Positions 16,540-24,549 of a stretch of DNA of 64,000 nucleotides are shown piece after piece. The position numbers and the translations under genes were made by a program. Location of the stretch: contig JAFUYE010000002.1 of the NCBI GenBank assembly GCA_017470715.1, positions 1-64,000 on the forward strand, written 5' to 3'. The stretch's first letter is position 1; each line of letters begins with the position of its first letter. Origin of the DNA: Selenomonadaceae bacterium. GTDB taxonomy: Bacteria > Bacillota > Negativicutes > Selenomonadales > Selenomonadaceae. The notes beneath the pieces are model-generated. The model was given only the letters and a program-made list of their open reading frames with translations. It was not told the DNA's origin and searched no databases.

Positions 16540-17706
16540 ATGGCTCAGAACCCTTGGTTGTTGACCGAGAGCTTTGATTTATTAGGTGTCGTGGAACGTA
16601 TCAAGCCCCCGTCGAGTTATCTTTTGGATATGTTCTTCCCTAATTCAATTACGTCACCGATGACAAACGGCTTTGTTGCTGTCGAGTATCGAAAAGAAAA
16701 TCGACTTTTGGCACCGTTTATTTCAAAAGGCGTCCGCAACGGCGTCGACGTGAACCGTGGCGGAAGTAAGATTCGTTTTTATCGTGCTCCGCTTATCGCG
16801 CCCCGCAGGACAATCGGGCTTGGCGATATTGAGTTGCGTCAATTCGGTGAAATGCCGCTGGCGTTCTCGAATGTTTCTGTCGCCGAACGTGCGGCACGTA
16901 TGCAAGCCGAAGACTTGACCGACTTGTTGCGCATGATTCAAAACACAAAAGCTAAAATGGCGGCAGATTTACTTCAGACGGGCACTTTGACGATTAACGG
17001 CTACGCGGATGACGGCGTCACGGTCGAAAAAGACGTTATCAAGTTCGATTGGAACGGCAAAGTCAACGCGTCAACCGACTGGTCGCTGCCGAATGCCGAC
17101 ATTTATGGCGACATTAAGGCGATTTCCGAACGAATTCAGGAAGATTCGGGCTTTATCCCCACGCTCATGGTTTGCGGCAAAAACGTTGAGCAAAAACTTT
17201 TGAACAACGAAGCGATTTTCAAATGGCTCTCAATCCCGAACCGTGAAAATCTGTCAATGGCAAGTTTCAGCCCGCATTACACTTCGCCGCAAGCCCGTTT
17301 CATCGGACATATCAGCGCGTTGAATTTGGAAATTGTTTCCTACTCCGAGACGTTTACGGATACCGACGGAAAAACTAAGCCATACATTGACCCCGACACG
17401 GCGATTATCGGAGTTCAAGGCGTTGGGCGTCAAATTTACGGAGCTATCACGTTCATGGATAAAGCGGGCGGCTGGCAAACCGTTATCGCCAACAACATGC
17501 CCGTTTACAACTACAACACTGATGCGCAACAAAGCTCGTTGTCGATTTTCAGCCGTGTGATTTTAGTTCCCGAAACTTTTGCCGATTGGGCGACAATCAA
17601 CACCAAAGGCGTGAGCAGTTCAACCGACCCCGCGCCGACAACGGGCGACGACGATTCCGAAACTATCACCGACGCTGATATCGGCGGACTTTTCCCCAAT
17701 CCTTAA
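16540..17706 (+). CDS. Major capsid protein (lambda gpE-like)
   Basis: A 388-residue protein of the Phage_cap_E family. SSYLLDMFFPNSITSPM and the GEMPLAFSNVSVAERAARM stretch, with the late VNN-like IANNMPVYNYNTDAQQSS, are typical. ATG after ggagatgaa. The last 40 residues are Asp/Thr-rich and likely exposed. It forms the HK97-fold shell. It should be the most strongly expressed gene of the head block. Confidence 0.9.
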   Translation: MAQNPWLLTESFDLLGVVERIKPPSSYLLDMFFPNSITSPMTNGFVAVEYRKENRLLAPFISKGVRNGVDVNRGGSKIRFYRAPLIAPRRTIGLGDIELRQFGEMPLAFSNVSVAERAARMQAEDLTDLLRMIQNTKAKMAADLLQTGTLTINGYADDGVTVEKDVIKFDWNGKVNASTDWSLPNADIYGDIKAISERIQEDSGFIPTLMVCGKNVEQKLLNNEAIFKWLSIPNRENLSMASFSPHYTSPQARFIGHISALNLEIVSYSETFTDTDGKTKPYIDPDTAIIGVQGVGRQIYGAITFMDKAGGWQTVIANNMPVYNYNTDAQQSSLSIFSRVILVPETFADWATINTKGVSSSTDPAPTTGDDDSETITDADIGGLFPNP

Positions 17707-17719
17707 GGAGTGAAAAATT

Positions 17720-17992
17720 ATGTTTGGCAAAATCAAACTTGAGAATTTCGACGCGTGCAAACTCCCGCAAAAAGCGGCAAGCGCATGGACGGCGGTCGAA
17801 GATTTAATCGGCGCAACTTACAAACCGCTTGTTTATCTCGGCGAGCAACCGGTCAACGGCACGAATTATTATTTCGTCGCGGAGCAAACCTTGATGACGA
17901 ACCCGCTGATTCGTCGCGTGATTAAGTTCGCAATCTACGAACGCGACGGTGAATACACATTGCTCGACGAAAGTATTACTGAAATTGCATAA
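17720..17992 (+). CDS. Small cystatin-like protein
   Basis: A 90-residue protein after the capsid gene (ATG behind aaggagtg). The segment YKPLVYLGEQPVNGTNYYF has the QxVxG pattern (Q43-G47) of cystatin-like folds, in the same helix-then-strand order as small bacterial cystatin-like proteins. In a virion it may be a capsid-associated module rather than a protease inhibitor. The resemblance is by pattern only. Confidence 0.5.
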   Translation: MFGKIKLENFDACKLPQKAASAWTAVEDLIGATYKPLVYLGEQPVNGTNYYFVAEQTLMTNPLIRRVIKFAIYERDGEYTLLDESITEIA

Positions 17993-18034
17993 AACGCTGT
18001 ACGCGGCGTTCAATTAAAACTGGAGGGAATTTTT

Positions 18035-18673
18035 ATGTCTATCAACAAACAAGAATTCTTGAGCGGTCTCGGCAAATTCAAAACCAAACAGGATATCTAT
18101 AACGAATCGGTTTTCGCAAAAAAATCTGACGTTGTCGGCGGTGTCACTTACAAAGGCTCCGTTATGGCGTTTGAGAATTTGCCCGCGAGCGCGCAAAAAC
18201 TCGGCGACATTTACAACGTTCGCACGGCGGGCGGCAAAGACGCTTTTAACACACCGATCAAAGCGGGCGACAATGTTGCGTGGAACGGAACGGGCTGGGA
18301 CAATCTCGGTGGTGAAGTTGACTTGAGCGGCTACGTCGAAAAAGACGGCGACAAAGTTCTGTCGACAAACGATTTCACCGACGCGGACAAAGAAAAACTC
18401 GGCGACATTGAGGAAGGTGCGCAAGTCAACGCGATCGAAAAAATCATGCTCGGCGGCGTATCGTTGGCAATCACCAATAAAACTGTCAACATCAACACAA
18501 GCAATTTCGTTACCAAAATTGACGGTAAAGCTTTGAGCACGAACGATTTTACGGACGCTTACAAAACTAAACTTGACGACCTTGTCGCCGAAACAATTTT
18601 GCAAGCGGACATTGACGCCTTGTTTACTGCAGGCGGCGGCAGTGACGCCACGACGGGCGGCGATGAACCTTGA
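18035..18673 (+). CDS. Putative head-fibre protein
   Basis: A 212-residue protein, ATG after tggaggga. N-terminal helix with the LSGLGKFKTK pattern, then a beta region (GDIYNVRTAGG ... WNGTGWDNLGG), then two copies of a K-x-LSTNDFTD-x2-K-x-KL motif, often seen in trimeric phage fibres, near residues 108 and 168. It follows the capsid genes, so attachment to the capsid is more likely than to the tail. Two following genes have a similar N-terminal helix. Confidence 0.62.
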   Translation: MSINKQEFLSGLGKFKTKQDIYNESVFAKKSDVVGGVTYKGSVMAFENLPASAQKLGDIYNVRTAGGKDAFNTPIKAGDNVAWNGTGWDNLGGEVDLSGYVEKDGDKVLSTNDFTDADKEKLGDIEEGAQVNAIEKIMLGGVSLAITNKTVNINTSNFVTKIDGKALSTNDFTDAYKTKLDDLVAETILQADIDALFTAGGGSDATTGGDEP

Positions 18674-18694
18674 TTAAACGGACAAAACTAATCG

Positions 18695-18717
18695 GGAGTC
18701 GACTTTTGGTCGGCTCC
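18695..18717 (+). promoter_or_regulatory. Intercistronic hairpin
   Basis: GGAGTCGAC-TTTTG-GTCGGCTCC, one G-T pair, followed by only three T. It lies between two head-fibre genes and just before the next ribosome site. Probably an mRNA stability element or weak terminator. Confidence 0.5.
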
Positions 18718-18738
18718 TTTGCTATTTGAGGTGATTTT

Positions 18739-19857
18739 ATGCTTTCAAAAGCAGAAGTGATACACGGTCTCGCAATGTATCATGACGCGATTAAAGATTC
18801 GCTCGGTGGCGGCGGCGGCAAAACTTACAACGATTTCACGGGTGCAACTTCAGTCGCGGGCGGCTTAAGTGGACTTGTCCCCGCGCCTTCGGCAGGCGAC
18901 GAATCAAAGTTTCTTCGTGGTGATGGCACTTGGGCAAGTGTTTTAAGCGGCGCAACTTACGACGATTTCACGGGCGCGACTTCAATCGCGGGCGGCTTAA
19001 GCGGGCTTGTCCCTGCTCCCGCAGCCGGCGACGCGAATAAATCTTTGCGCGGTAATGGCACTTGGAGCAACGATATTGTTTTACCGACGACCGAGAATTT
19101 AGTTAATGGCGGATTTTGGCTTGACGTGAGCGGCGACGTCCCCGTCCCGAAATTTTATTACGGCGGTGAAACTTACGTTTTCGACGGAGCTAACAAGGCA
19201 CCGAGGCTGCCGGATGACATTGTCGCCTATCTGCCTTTCAGTTCGTCGCCGACAATAGATTTTTGCGGGAACACGTGGACCGCAGTCGGGACGCCGACGA
19301 TTGTTGATGACGCTAATGTTCCTTCCGGAAAATCGCTTTATCTCAATGGCGATAGCTACCTGGACAACACTACAGTTTCTGATTCTGTTGGCGCGAGCCC
19401 TTGGACGATTGATTTTTGGCTGAATGGACGCGACGACACAAATTCAAAGCTTTTCGGGACGTTCAACAACGTTTATGCAACTCACGAAAATTGTACAACG
19501 ACGAACGAAAAGAATTTTTGCATTATGTTATCCCGCTGCGGCGCGAGACCGTCTTACGAGCTCGACATGTTTTACAATGGCACAGAGTTTGCGAACGTTT
19601 CTACGCCAGTCGGAACGCGTCATCACCACGCGTTGACTTATGACGGTACAGACATTCGGTTTTTCTTGGACGGCGTGTTGATAGGTTCCTTTACGCAAAA
19701 CGTAATTTTAGGTCGCAGATTCCGCATAGGCGACGCGACTTTCAACAACACCGGTACTCACTTCCAAGGCTCGTTTGACCATTTCCGGATTTTCAAAACT
19801 GCGTTGTGGACTTCCGATTTCACACCGCCGTACCTTGAAAGTGATTACTACGTCTAA
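18739..19857 (+). CDS. Head fibre with concanavalin/LamG-like adhesin domain
   Basis: A 372-residue protein. Residues 1-20 form an anchor helix (KAEVIHGLAMYHDAIKDS). Two copies of a fibre repeat follow (FTGATSVAGGLSGLVPAP ... LRGDGTW, about 30-105), then a jelly-roll domain (about 165-370) with SGKSLYLNGDSYLDN and the closing IGDATFNNTG ... FDHFRIFKTALW typical of LamG_3-like carbohydrate-binding folds. It may hold the phage to mucus glycans or cell-surface sugars. The C-terminal domain uses codons somewhat unlike its neighbours, a sign of recent exchange. Confidence 0.72.
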   Translation: MLSKAEVIHGLAMYHDAIKDSLGGGGGKTYNDFTGATSVAGGLSGLVPAPSAGDESKFLRGDGTWASVLSGATYDDFTGATSIAGGLSGLVPAPAAGDANKSLRGNGTWSNDIVLPTTENLVNGGFWLDVSGDVPVPKFYYGGETYVFDGANKAPRLPDDIVAYLPFSSSPTIDFCGNTWTAVGTPTIVDDANVPSGKSLYLNGDSYLDNTTVSDSVGASPWTIDFWLNGRDDTNSKLFGTFNNVYATHENCTTTNEKNFCIMLSRCGARPSYELDMFYNGTEFANVSTPVGTRHHHALTYDGTDIRFFLDGVLIGSFTQNVILGRRFRIGDATFNNTGTHFQGSFDHFRIFKTALWTSDFTPPYLESDYYV

Positions 19858-19860
19858 ACT

Positions 19861-19938
19861 ATGGCACGAAGAAAATTTCTTTATATAAACGGCGTAACAC
19901 GCGGCATTTCCACGGACGCTGTGTCTAAGCAAAAATAA
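19861..19938 (+). CDS. Possible 25-residue ORF
   Basis: ATG three bases after the fibre stop, coding a 25-residue basic peptide beginning MARRKFLYINGVTRG. There is no clear ribosome site. It could be a real coupled gene or the remnant of a fibre protein. Confidence 0.28.
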   Translation: MARRKFLYINGVTRGISTDAVSKQK

Positions 19939-19945
19939 CGTGACG

Positions 19946-19975
19946 GGGAGTCGCCCGTTGCGTGGTGCGGCTCCC
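19946..19975 (+). promoter_or_regulatory. Intercistronic hairpin
   Basis: GGGAGTCGC paired with GCGGCTCCC (one G-T), 12-base loop, immediately before TTAGGAGGT. It resembles the hairpin at 18695-18717 in stem sequence (GGAGTCG/CGGCTCC). Confidence 0.5.
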
Positions 19976-19990
19976 TTAGGAGGTAAAAAA

Positions 19991-20209
19991 ATGGTTACTA
20001 AGGAAGCCGTACTTAAAGGCTTGGGCATGTTCCACAATCGACTGAAAGAAGATTTCGCGGACAATACGATTGTCGTCGGCACAAAATCTTCAACGGTTGA
20101 AGGCGCAATGTGGTTTTCGATTGAGGACGATTTGTACTGGAGTTTGTACATGTGCATGAACGGACAGCGAATCGAAGTTGCTTACGGACAATTCAAAGGC
20201 AGAAACTGA
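19991..20209 (+). CDS. Small protein with head-fibre anchor motif
   Basis: A 72-residue protein, ATG after taggaggtaaaaaa. Its first 20 residues (TKEAVLKGLGMFHNRLKED) match the anchors of the two fibre proteins upstream. After that comes a short beta-rich segment (MWFSIEDDLYWSLYMCMNG). It may be a minimal capsid-bound protein that competes with or caps fibre sites. Confidence 0.55.
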   Translation: MVTKEAVLKGLGMFHNRLKEDFADNTIVVGTKSSTVEGAMWFSIEDDLYWSLYMCMNGQRIEVAYGQFKGRN

Positions 20210-20219
20210 GGTGATAATT

Positions 20220-20420
20220 ATGACGGTCAAAGCAAGACGCAATCTTATTTACGACGGGACGTTTTACAAAGCACGCGAGTCGATTGAAATGCCGCAGAAC
20301 GAAGCGGAAGATTACGCAAACCGCGGCTGGGTTGTGATGCCGAAAAAAAATAACAAGGCACCGGACTTGCCTGCGGGTTTGCCGACACTCGACGAACAAC
20401 CTCGCGGCAAAAAGAAATGA
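20220..20420 (+). CDS. Small hypothetical structural-region protein
   Basis: A 66-residue protein, ATG after gaggtgat. A short beta domain (KARRNLIYDGTFYKARESI, then EDYANRGWV) and a Lys-rich tail. Similar small proteins occur in head-tail regions of many phages. Its stop overlaps the next start (ATGA). Confidence 0.6.
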   Translation: MTVKARRNLIYDGTFYKARESIEMPQNEAEDYANRGWVVMPKKNNKAPDLPAGLPTLDEQPRGKKK

Positions 20421-20794
20421 GTTTCCGTGACGATTTACAAGCCGATTTGGATATTTTTGTCGAGTCGGAAGAATTTGCCCAATTTGTGACGCTTGACGGG
20501 ATTTATTTGCGGGCGCAGGTTGACAGCTCCACCGCGCAAAAATCGGGCAACGCGTCACTGAATTTTGACGCTCTGCACGGCGATTTTTTGACGCTGTATT
20601 TCAAAACCGCCGATTACTGCGGGAAGAAACAACGCTTGCCCGTGCACGGCGAACAAATTTGGATGAACGAAAAACGTTACGACGTTGAAAGTTGCGAAGA
20701 CCAGCTGGGCATTACGAAGTTGACTTTGGCGGCGTATCGTCAAAACACTTTGCGCCCGCGTCCCTTTAGAGGTGTTAGCCCGTATGAAAATTAA
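20417..20794 (+). CDS. Putative head-tail connector (gpFII-like stopper)
   Basis: A 125-residue protein, coupled to the previous gene by an ATGA overlap. The beta-rich pattern, with FDALHGDFLTLYFKT and a DQLGITKLTLAAYRQ ending, is like lambda FII-type stoppers that close the portal after packaging. Its end overlaps the baseplate J gene by 11 bp. Confidence 0.55.
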   Translation: MSFRDDLQADLDIFVESEEFAQFVTLDGIYLRAQVDSSTAQKSGNASLNFDALHGDFLTLYFKTADYCGKKQRLPVHGEQIWMNEKRYDVESCEDQLGITKLTLAAYRQNTLRPRPFRGVSPYEN

Positions 20795-21902
20795 AGACAT
20801 TTCGCCGATAAATTTCGCAACCGCCGACCCCGAAACGATAGACATTGAGGTTGTTTCGACGGTTGAAAATTTATTGGGCAGAAAACTCGAACGCGCCGAC
20901 CCGTTAAGAATTTTCCTGCGGGGCATTGAACTTTTGCTGATGCAACAGAGGCTGCTTATCGACCAAGTCGCAAAACAAAATTTGCTTGCGTTTGCGACGG
21001 GCGAATATCTTGACAGGCTCGGCGATTTGGTAGGTTGCGAACGACTTCAGGCAACTTCGGCATGGACGACGCTTGAAGTCACACTTTCGACGGCACGCGA
21101 AGCCGTCACGGTTATCAATCAAGGAACACGCGTAACGGCGGGCGACAACGTGTATTTTGCGTTGGACGAGCCGTTAATTTTTTTGGCGGGCGAAACTGTC
21201 AAACGCGCAAAGGCAACTTGCACGACAACGGGCGAAATCGGCAACGATTACGCGGCGGGCGAACTCACGCAGATTGTCGACCCGCAAGCGTTTTTGCAGT
21301 CAATAACAAACGTGACAACAAGCGACGGCGGTTCGGACGTTGAGACCGACGACAATTTCCGCGAACGAATTCACGAAGCTCCTGAAGCTTATTCCTGCGC
21401 GGGCAGTGAAGGCGCATACGCATTTCATACAAAGTCGGTGAGCGCGTTGATTTCGGACGTGGCGGTTGATTCGGAAACGCCCGGCACTGTGCAAATTTAT
21501 CCGTTGCTGAAAAACGGACAGTTGCCCGGCGAAGAAATTTTATCCGCGATTGAAGAATTTTTGAATAAGCGAACGGTGCGCCCGCTGACGGATTTGTTGT
21601 CTGTTCGGGTACCGATAATTCACGAATACGATTTGGACATCAGCTATTGGATAAGTCGCGAGGACGTGACGGCGGCTTCGGAAATTCAAGCGGCGGCAGA
21701 AAAAGCTGTCGAAGAATATGTCGAATGGCAACGTTCCAAACTCGGACGCGATTTAAATCCGTCAAAGCTTGTTCACATGCTTTTAACGGCGGGCGTCAAA
21801 CGTGTCGAAGTTCGTTCGCCGCAATTCACCAAAACCGACAGGTTTACAGTATCAATTCCAAATTCCGTGAACGCGGTTTTCGCAGGTTTGGAAGATGAAT
21901 AG
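20784..21902 (+). CDS. Baseplate assembly protein J (gp47-like)
   Basis: A 372-residue protein from ATG 20784 (gaggtg 9 bp upstream). N-terminal YLDRLGDLVGCERLQATSA and the central GGSDVETDDNFRERI are hallmarks of the Baseplate_J family, and the end carries the usual VKRVEVRSPQ strand. It forms baseplate wedges with W and I. In P2 it is adjacent to W and I; here it precedes the sheath gene, about 13 kb away from W. Confidence 0.88.
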   Translation: MKIKDISPINFATADPETIDIEVVSTVENLLGRKLERADPLRIFLRGIELLLMQQRLLIDQVAKQNLLAFATGEYLDRLGDLVGCERLQATSAWTTLEVTLSTAREAVTVINQGTRVTAGDNVYFALDEPLIFLAGETVKRAKATCTTTGEIGNDYAAGELTQIVDPQAFLQSITNVTTSDGGSDVETDDNFRERIHEAPEAYSCAGSEGAYAFHTKSVSALISDVAVDSETPGTVQIYPLLKNGQLPGEEILSAIEEFLNKRTVRPLTDLLSVRVPIIHEYDLDISYWISREDVTAASEIQAAAEKAVEEYVEWQRSKLGRDLNPSKLVHMLLTAGVKRVEVRSPQFTKTDRFTVSIPNSVNAVFAGLEDE

Positions 21903-21915
21903 GAGATGAATTTTT

Positions 21916-23571
21916 ATGCCGGCAGACATCAATTTTAAACACGGCATTTATACAACCGAAGTATCAACGTCAATCACGCCGTTGGCGCAAATCACAATGC
22001 CAACCGTGGCTATCGGCACAGCGCCCGTACATTTGGCGACGGACGCGGCGGAACCGAATACACCCGTACTTTGTTCGACGCTCAGGGAGTTTGTTGAACA
22101 ATTCGGCTGGAGTGACGATTTTGAAAGTTACACTCTTTGCGAAGCGGCACGGGTTCACTTTTCGCTTTACGGCATTGCGCCCGTAATTTTTATCAACGTT
22201 TTAAATCCGCTGAAACATGCGAAGACGACGACGGTCGAAGTCACGGGCACTTCCGCACCGGTGACGCTTTCACAACCGATTGTCGCGGGTTCGATTAAAG
22301 TTACGACGGAAAAATTACCGACGACAAAAACTTTAATCGGCATTATCGACGAGGACGCCGAAATTGATATTCCCGCCGAAATTACGGGCGACTTCACGTT
22401 GACGGCGGGCGACAATGAACTTGATCTGACAACCGATTACACGATTAACAACGGAAAAATTTCGCTCACCGATGACGGCAAGTTGAAATTTGACGGCGCG
22501 TTGACTTTCACGGCTCATGACGGCGGCGAAACCGTTTTGGTCGAAGATGACGATTACACAATCGAACGTGGCGACACCGCGACGACTTTGACGCTCACGA
22601 TTGCGGGCGCGGCGAAAGTTACCGACGACAAAATCAAAGTGACGTTCCGCGAAATTGACGCAACGGCGGTGACTTCGTCGACGATTATCGGCGGGGTTGA
22701 CACAATGACGGGCGACAATCTTGGTATTGAATGCGTTGAGGACATTTATCCGAAACTCGGCGTCGTGCCCGGCACTTTGATTGCCCCGAAATTTTCTACG
22801 GACTCGGTTGTTGCGGCGACACTCGCGGCGAAGGCGAAAAGCATTAACGGTTGCTTTAAAACGATCGCGATTGCCGACTTGCCGACAGACGCTGCGACAA
22901 AATATAACAACGTCAACTTGGTAAAGACGGGCAAAAATTTTGTTGATGGCTTTTTGGTTTCTGCATGGTCGAAAGTCACGCTCAGCGGCGAACAATATCA
23001 TTTGAGCACACACCTTGCCGCGCTTATGTGTGCGGTTGACGCCGCTCGCGGCGACATTCCGTTCAAGAGCCCGTCAAATGAATACCTTCAAGTTGACGGA
23101 ATGTGTTTGGCGGACGGCAAGCCCGTTTATCTCGGCAAGTCGACGGCGAACTACATTAACGGTTTGGGCGTCGTGACTGCGTTGAATTTCGGCGGCTGGA
23201 GAAGCTGGGGCAACTACACTTCGGCATTCCCCGACGACAGCAACCCGATTAATTTTATCAGTGTTCGCCGTATGATGAACTGGATTTGCAACATGCTCAC
23301 GGTGAATTTCTTCAGCAGAATTGATTCGCCGATGAATCGCGTTTTGGTCGACGCCGTGTTGGATTCGGTGCGTTTGTGGCTTAATGGTTTGGCAAAATCG
23401 GGCGCAATTTTGGGCGGCGACATTGCATTTTTGGAAGAAGACAATCCGACGAACGAGCTTGCACTCGGCAATATGGTTTTCCGTATGGACGTCGGCTTTG
23501 CGGTGCCTGCGCAGAAAATTCAATTCACCGTGCAGTTCAATCATGAATATTTTTCGGCGTTATTTTCGTGA
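21916..23571 (+). CDS. Tail sheath protein (P2 FI-like)
   Basis: A 551-residue contractile sheath protein, larger than P2 FI (about 400). Conserved N-terminus (FKHGIYTTEVSTSITPLAQI) and C-terminus (VRRMMNWICNML ... VPAQKIQFTVQFNHEYF). About 150 residues inserted near 110-265 form a beta-rich domain with repeats of a DDDYTI/TDYTI pattern, probably projecting from the sheath. It contracts to drive the tube through the cell envelope. Confidence 0.9.
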   Translation: MPADINFKHGIYTTEVSTSITPLAQITMPTVAIGTAPVHLATDAAEPNTPVLCSTLREFVEQFGWSDDFESYTLCEAARVHFSLYGIAPVIFINVLNPLKHAKTTTVEVTGTSAPVTLSQPIVAGSIKVTTEKLPTTKTLIGIIDEDAEIDIPAEITGDFTLTAGDNELDLTTDYTINNGKISLTDDGKLKFDGALTFTAHDGGETVLVEDDDYTIERGDTATTLTLTIAGAAKVTDDKIKVTFREIDATAVTSSTIIGGVDTMTGDNLGIECVEDIYPKLGVVPGTLIAPKFSTDSVVAATLAAKAKSINGCFKTIAIADLPTDAATKYNNVNLVKTGKNFVDGFLVSAWSKVTLSGEQYHLSTHLAALMCAVDAARGDIPFKSPSNEYLQVDGMCLADGKPVYLGKSTANYINGLGVVTALNFGGWRSWGNYTSAFPDDSNPINFISVRRMMNWICNMLTVNFFSRIDSPMNRVLVDAVLDSVRLWLNGLAKSGAILGGDIAFLEEDNPTNELALGNMVFRMDVGFAVPAQKIQFTVQFNHEYFSALFS

Positions 23572-23581
23572 GGTGATTTAG

Positions 23582-24106
23582 ATGAGCGTTCAGGAAACAC
23601 TTGAGCAAGTAATAAATTACGAGATTTTCATTGACGGCGGGCGTTGTCTCGGCACAGCAAGCGTTGAATTGCCCGAACTTCAATACATGACGCAGACAAT
23701 CAAAGGTGCGGGCATTGCGGGCGAATATGAAGCCCCGACACTCGGACATTTGCAAAGCCTTGAGATGAAATTGACGTTCCGCGCTTTGTTTGAATCGCCG
23801 ATTTCGTTACTTGAACAAAAAGCAGTTATGTTGTCGGCACGCGGCGCAATCCAAAAATATGACTCGGCGACCGGCACATTAAAACCGTTGCCTGTCAGAA
23901 TCGACGCACGCGGACGCGTCAAAGGCGGCGCAATGGGTAAGTTTGAGCCCAGTGAATTGACGGACACCGAAATTACTTTCGAGTGCGACGTTATTTCGGT
24001 CAAAGTCAACAATATCGAACTTTTCATGCACGACAAGATGAACTTTATCAACCGCGTCAACGGCACGGATTACCTTGCGCCCGTTCGTGCGGCTCTCGGC
24101 ATTTAA
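23582..24106 (+). CDS. Major tail tube protein (P2 FII-like)
   Basis: A 174-residue protein with the Phage_tube family pattern: ELPELQYMTQTIKGAGIAG near the start, then RALFESPISLLE and MGKFEPSELTDTEITFECD. It polymerises as the inner tube. Order sheath, tube, chaperone, tape measure is exactly P2-like. Confidence 0.9.
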   Translation: MSVQETLEQVINYEIFIDGGRCLGTASVELPELQYMTQTIKGAGIAGEYEAPTLGHLQSLEMKLTFRALFESPISLLEQKAVMLSARGAIQKYDSATGTLKPLPVRIDARGRVKGGAMGKFEPSELTDTEITFECDVISVKVNNIELFMHDKMNFINRVNGTDYLAPVRAALGI

Positions 24107-24119
24107 CGGAGGCTGAAAC

Positions 24120-24398
24120 ATGTTGGACATTAAAGCACTTAACGAAAAACTTGCGAACCTGCGCGGGCTTGATTTTGAAGCGGCGGAGGCACAAGAACGC
24201 GCTGCGGGCAACAATTTCCCCGACTTGACGTTTACGAAAAGTTTTCAAGCGCGACTTGCGGCGTTGGCGTTGAATGTCCCCGTTGCCGACATAAAAGAAT
24301 TACCGATGAAACAGTACATACAAGTTTGTCAGGGAACATTTAATTTTTTCTACGGTTCTTCGGGCGACGAGACGCCCTCGGAGAAATCCGAAGCTTAA
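24120..24398 (+). CDS. Tail assembly chaperone, short form (gpE-like)
   Basis: A 92-residue protein between tube and tape measure genes. It resembles small chaperones that coat the tape measure. Its last codons hold a canonical -1 slippery site, so part of translation should pass into the overlapping frame to give the long form. ATG after ggaggctgaaac. Confidence 0.72.
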   Translation: MLDIKALNEKLANLRGLDFEAAEAQERAAGNNFPDLTFTKSFQARLAALALNVPVADIKELPMKQYIQVCQGTFNFFYGSSGDETPSEKSEA

Positions 24399-24544
24399 CG
24401 CTCGAATTAGTTCATGCAAATTTTGGTTCAGCTGAATTTTGGATGACGCGTCCGGTCGTGACGTTGCCCCGTTGGGTTAATTTGGTCAACCAAAAAGTCA
24501 AGAAAATTAATCGCGAAATCAAAAACGCCAATCGCAGGAGGTGA
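24120..24544 (+). CDS. Tail assembly chaperone, -1 frameshift long form (E/E'-like)
   Basis: The -1 frame stays open from the slippery site to a TGA at 24542-24544. It encodes about 64 more residues with a clearly protein-like sequence (LTLELVHANFGSAEFWMT and a Lys/Asn-rich end). The fusion is about 141 residues. P2-type phages make gpE+E' the same way. No separate start serves the second frame, and its stop lies at the tape measure start. Confidence 0.78.
24344..24377 (+). promoter_or_regulatory. Programmed -1 frameshift signal
   Basis: The heptamer T_TTT_TTC lies in the correct frame at 24344-24350. A stem GGGCG (24362-24366) / CGCCC (24373-24377) with a 6-base loop starts 11 bases downstream, the usual place for a stimulator. 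Confidence 0.75.
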
Positions 24545-24549
24545 CGTTT

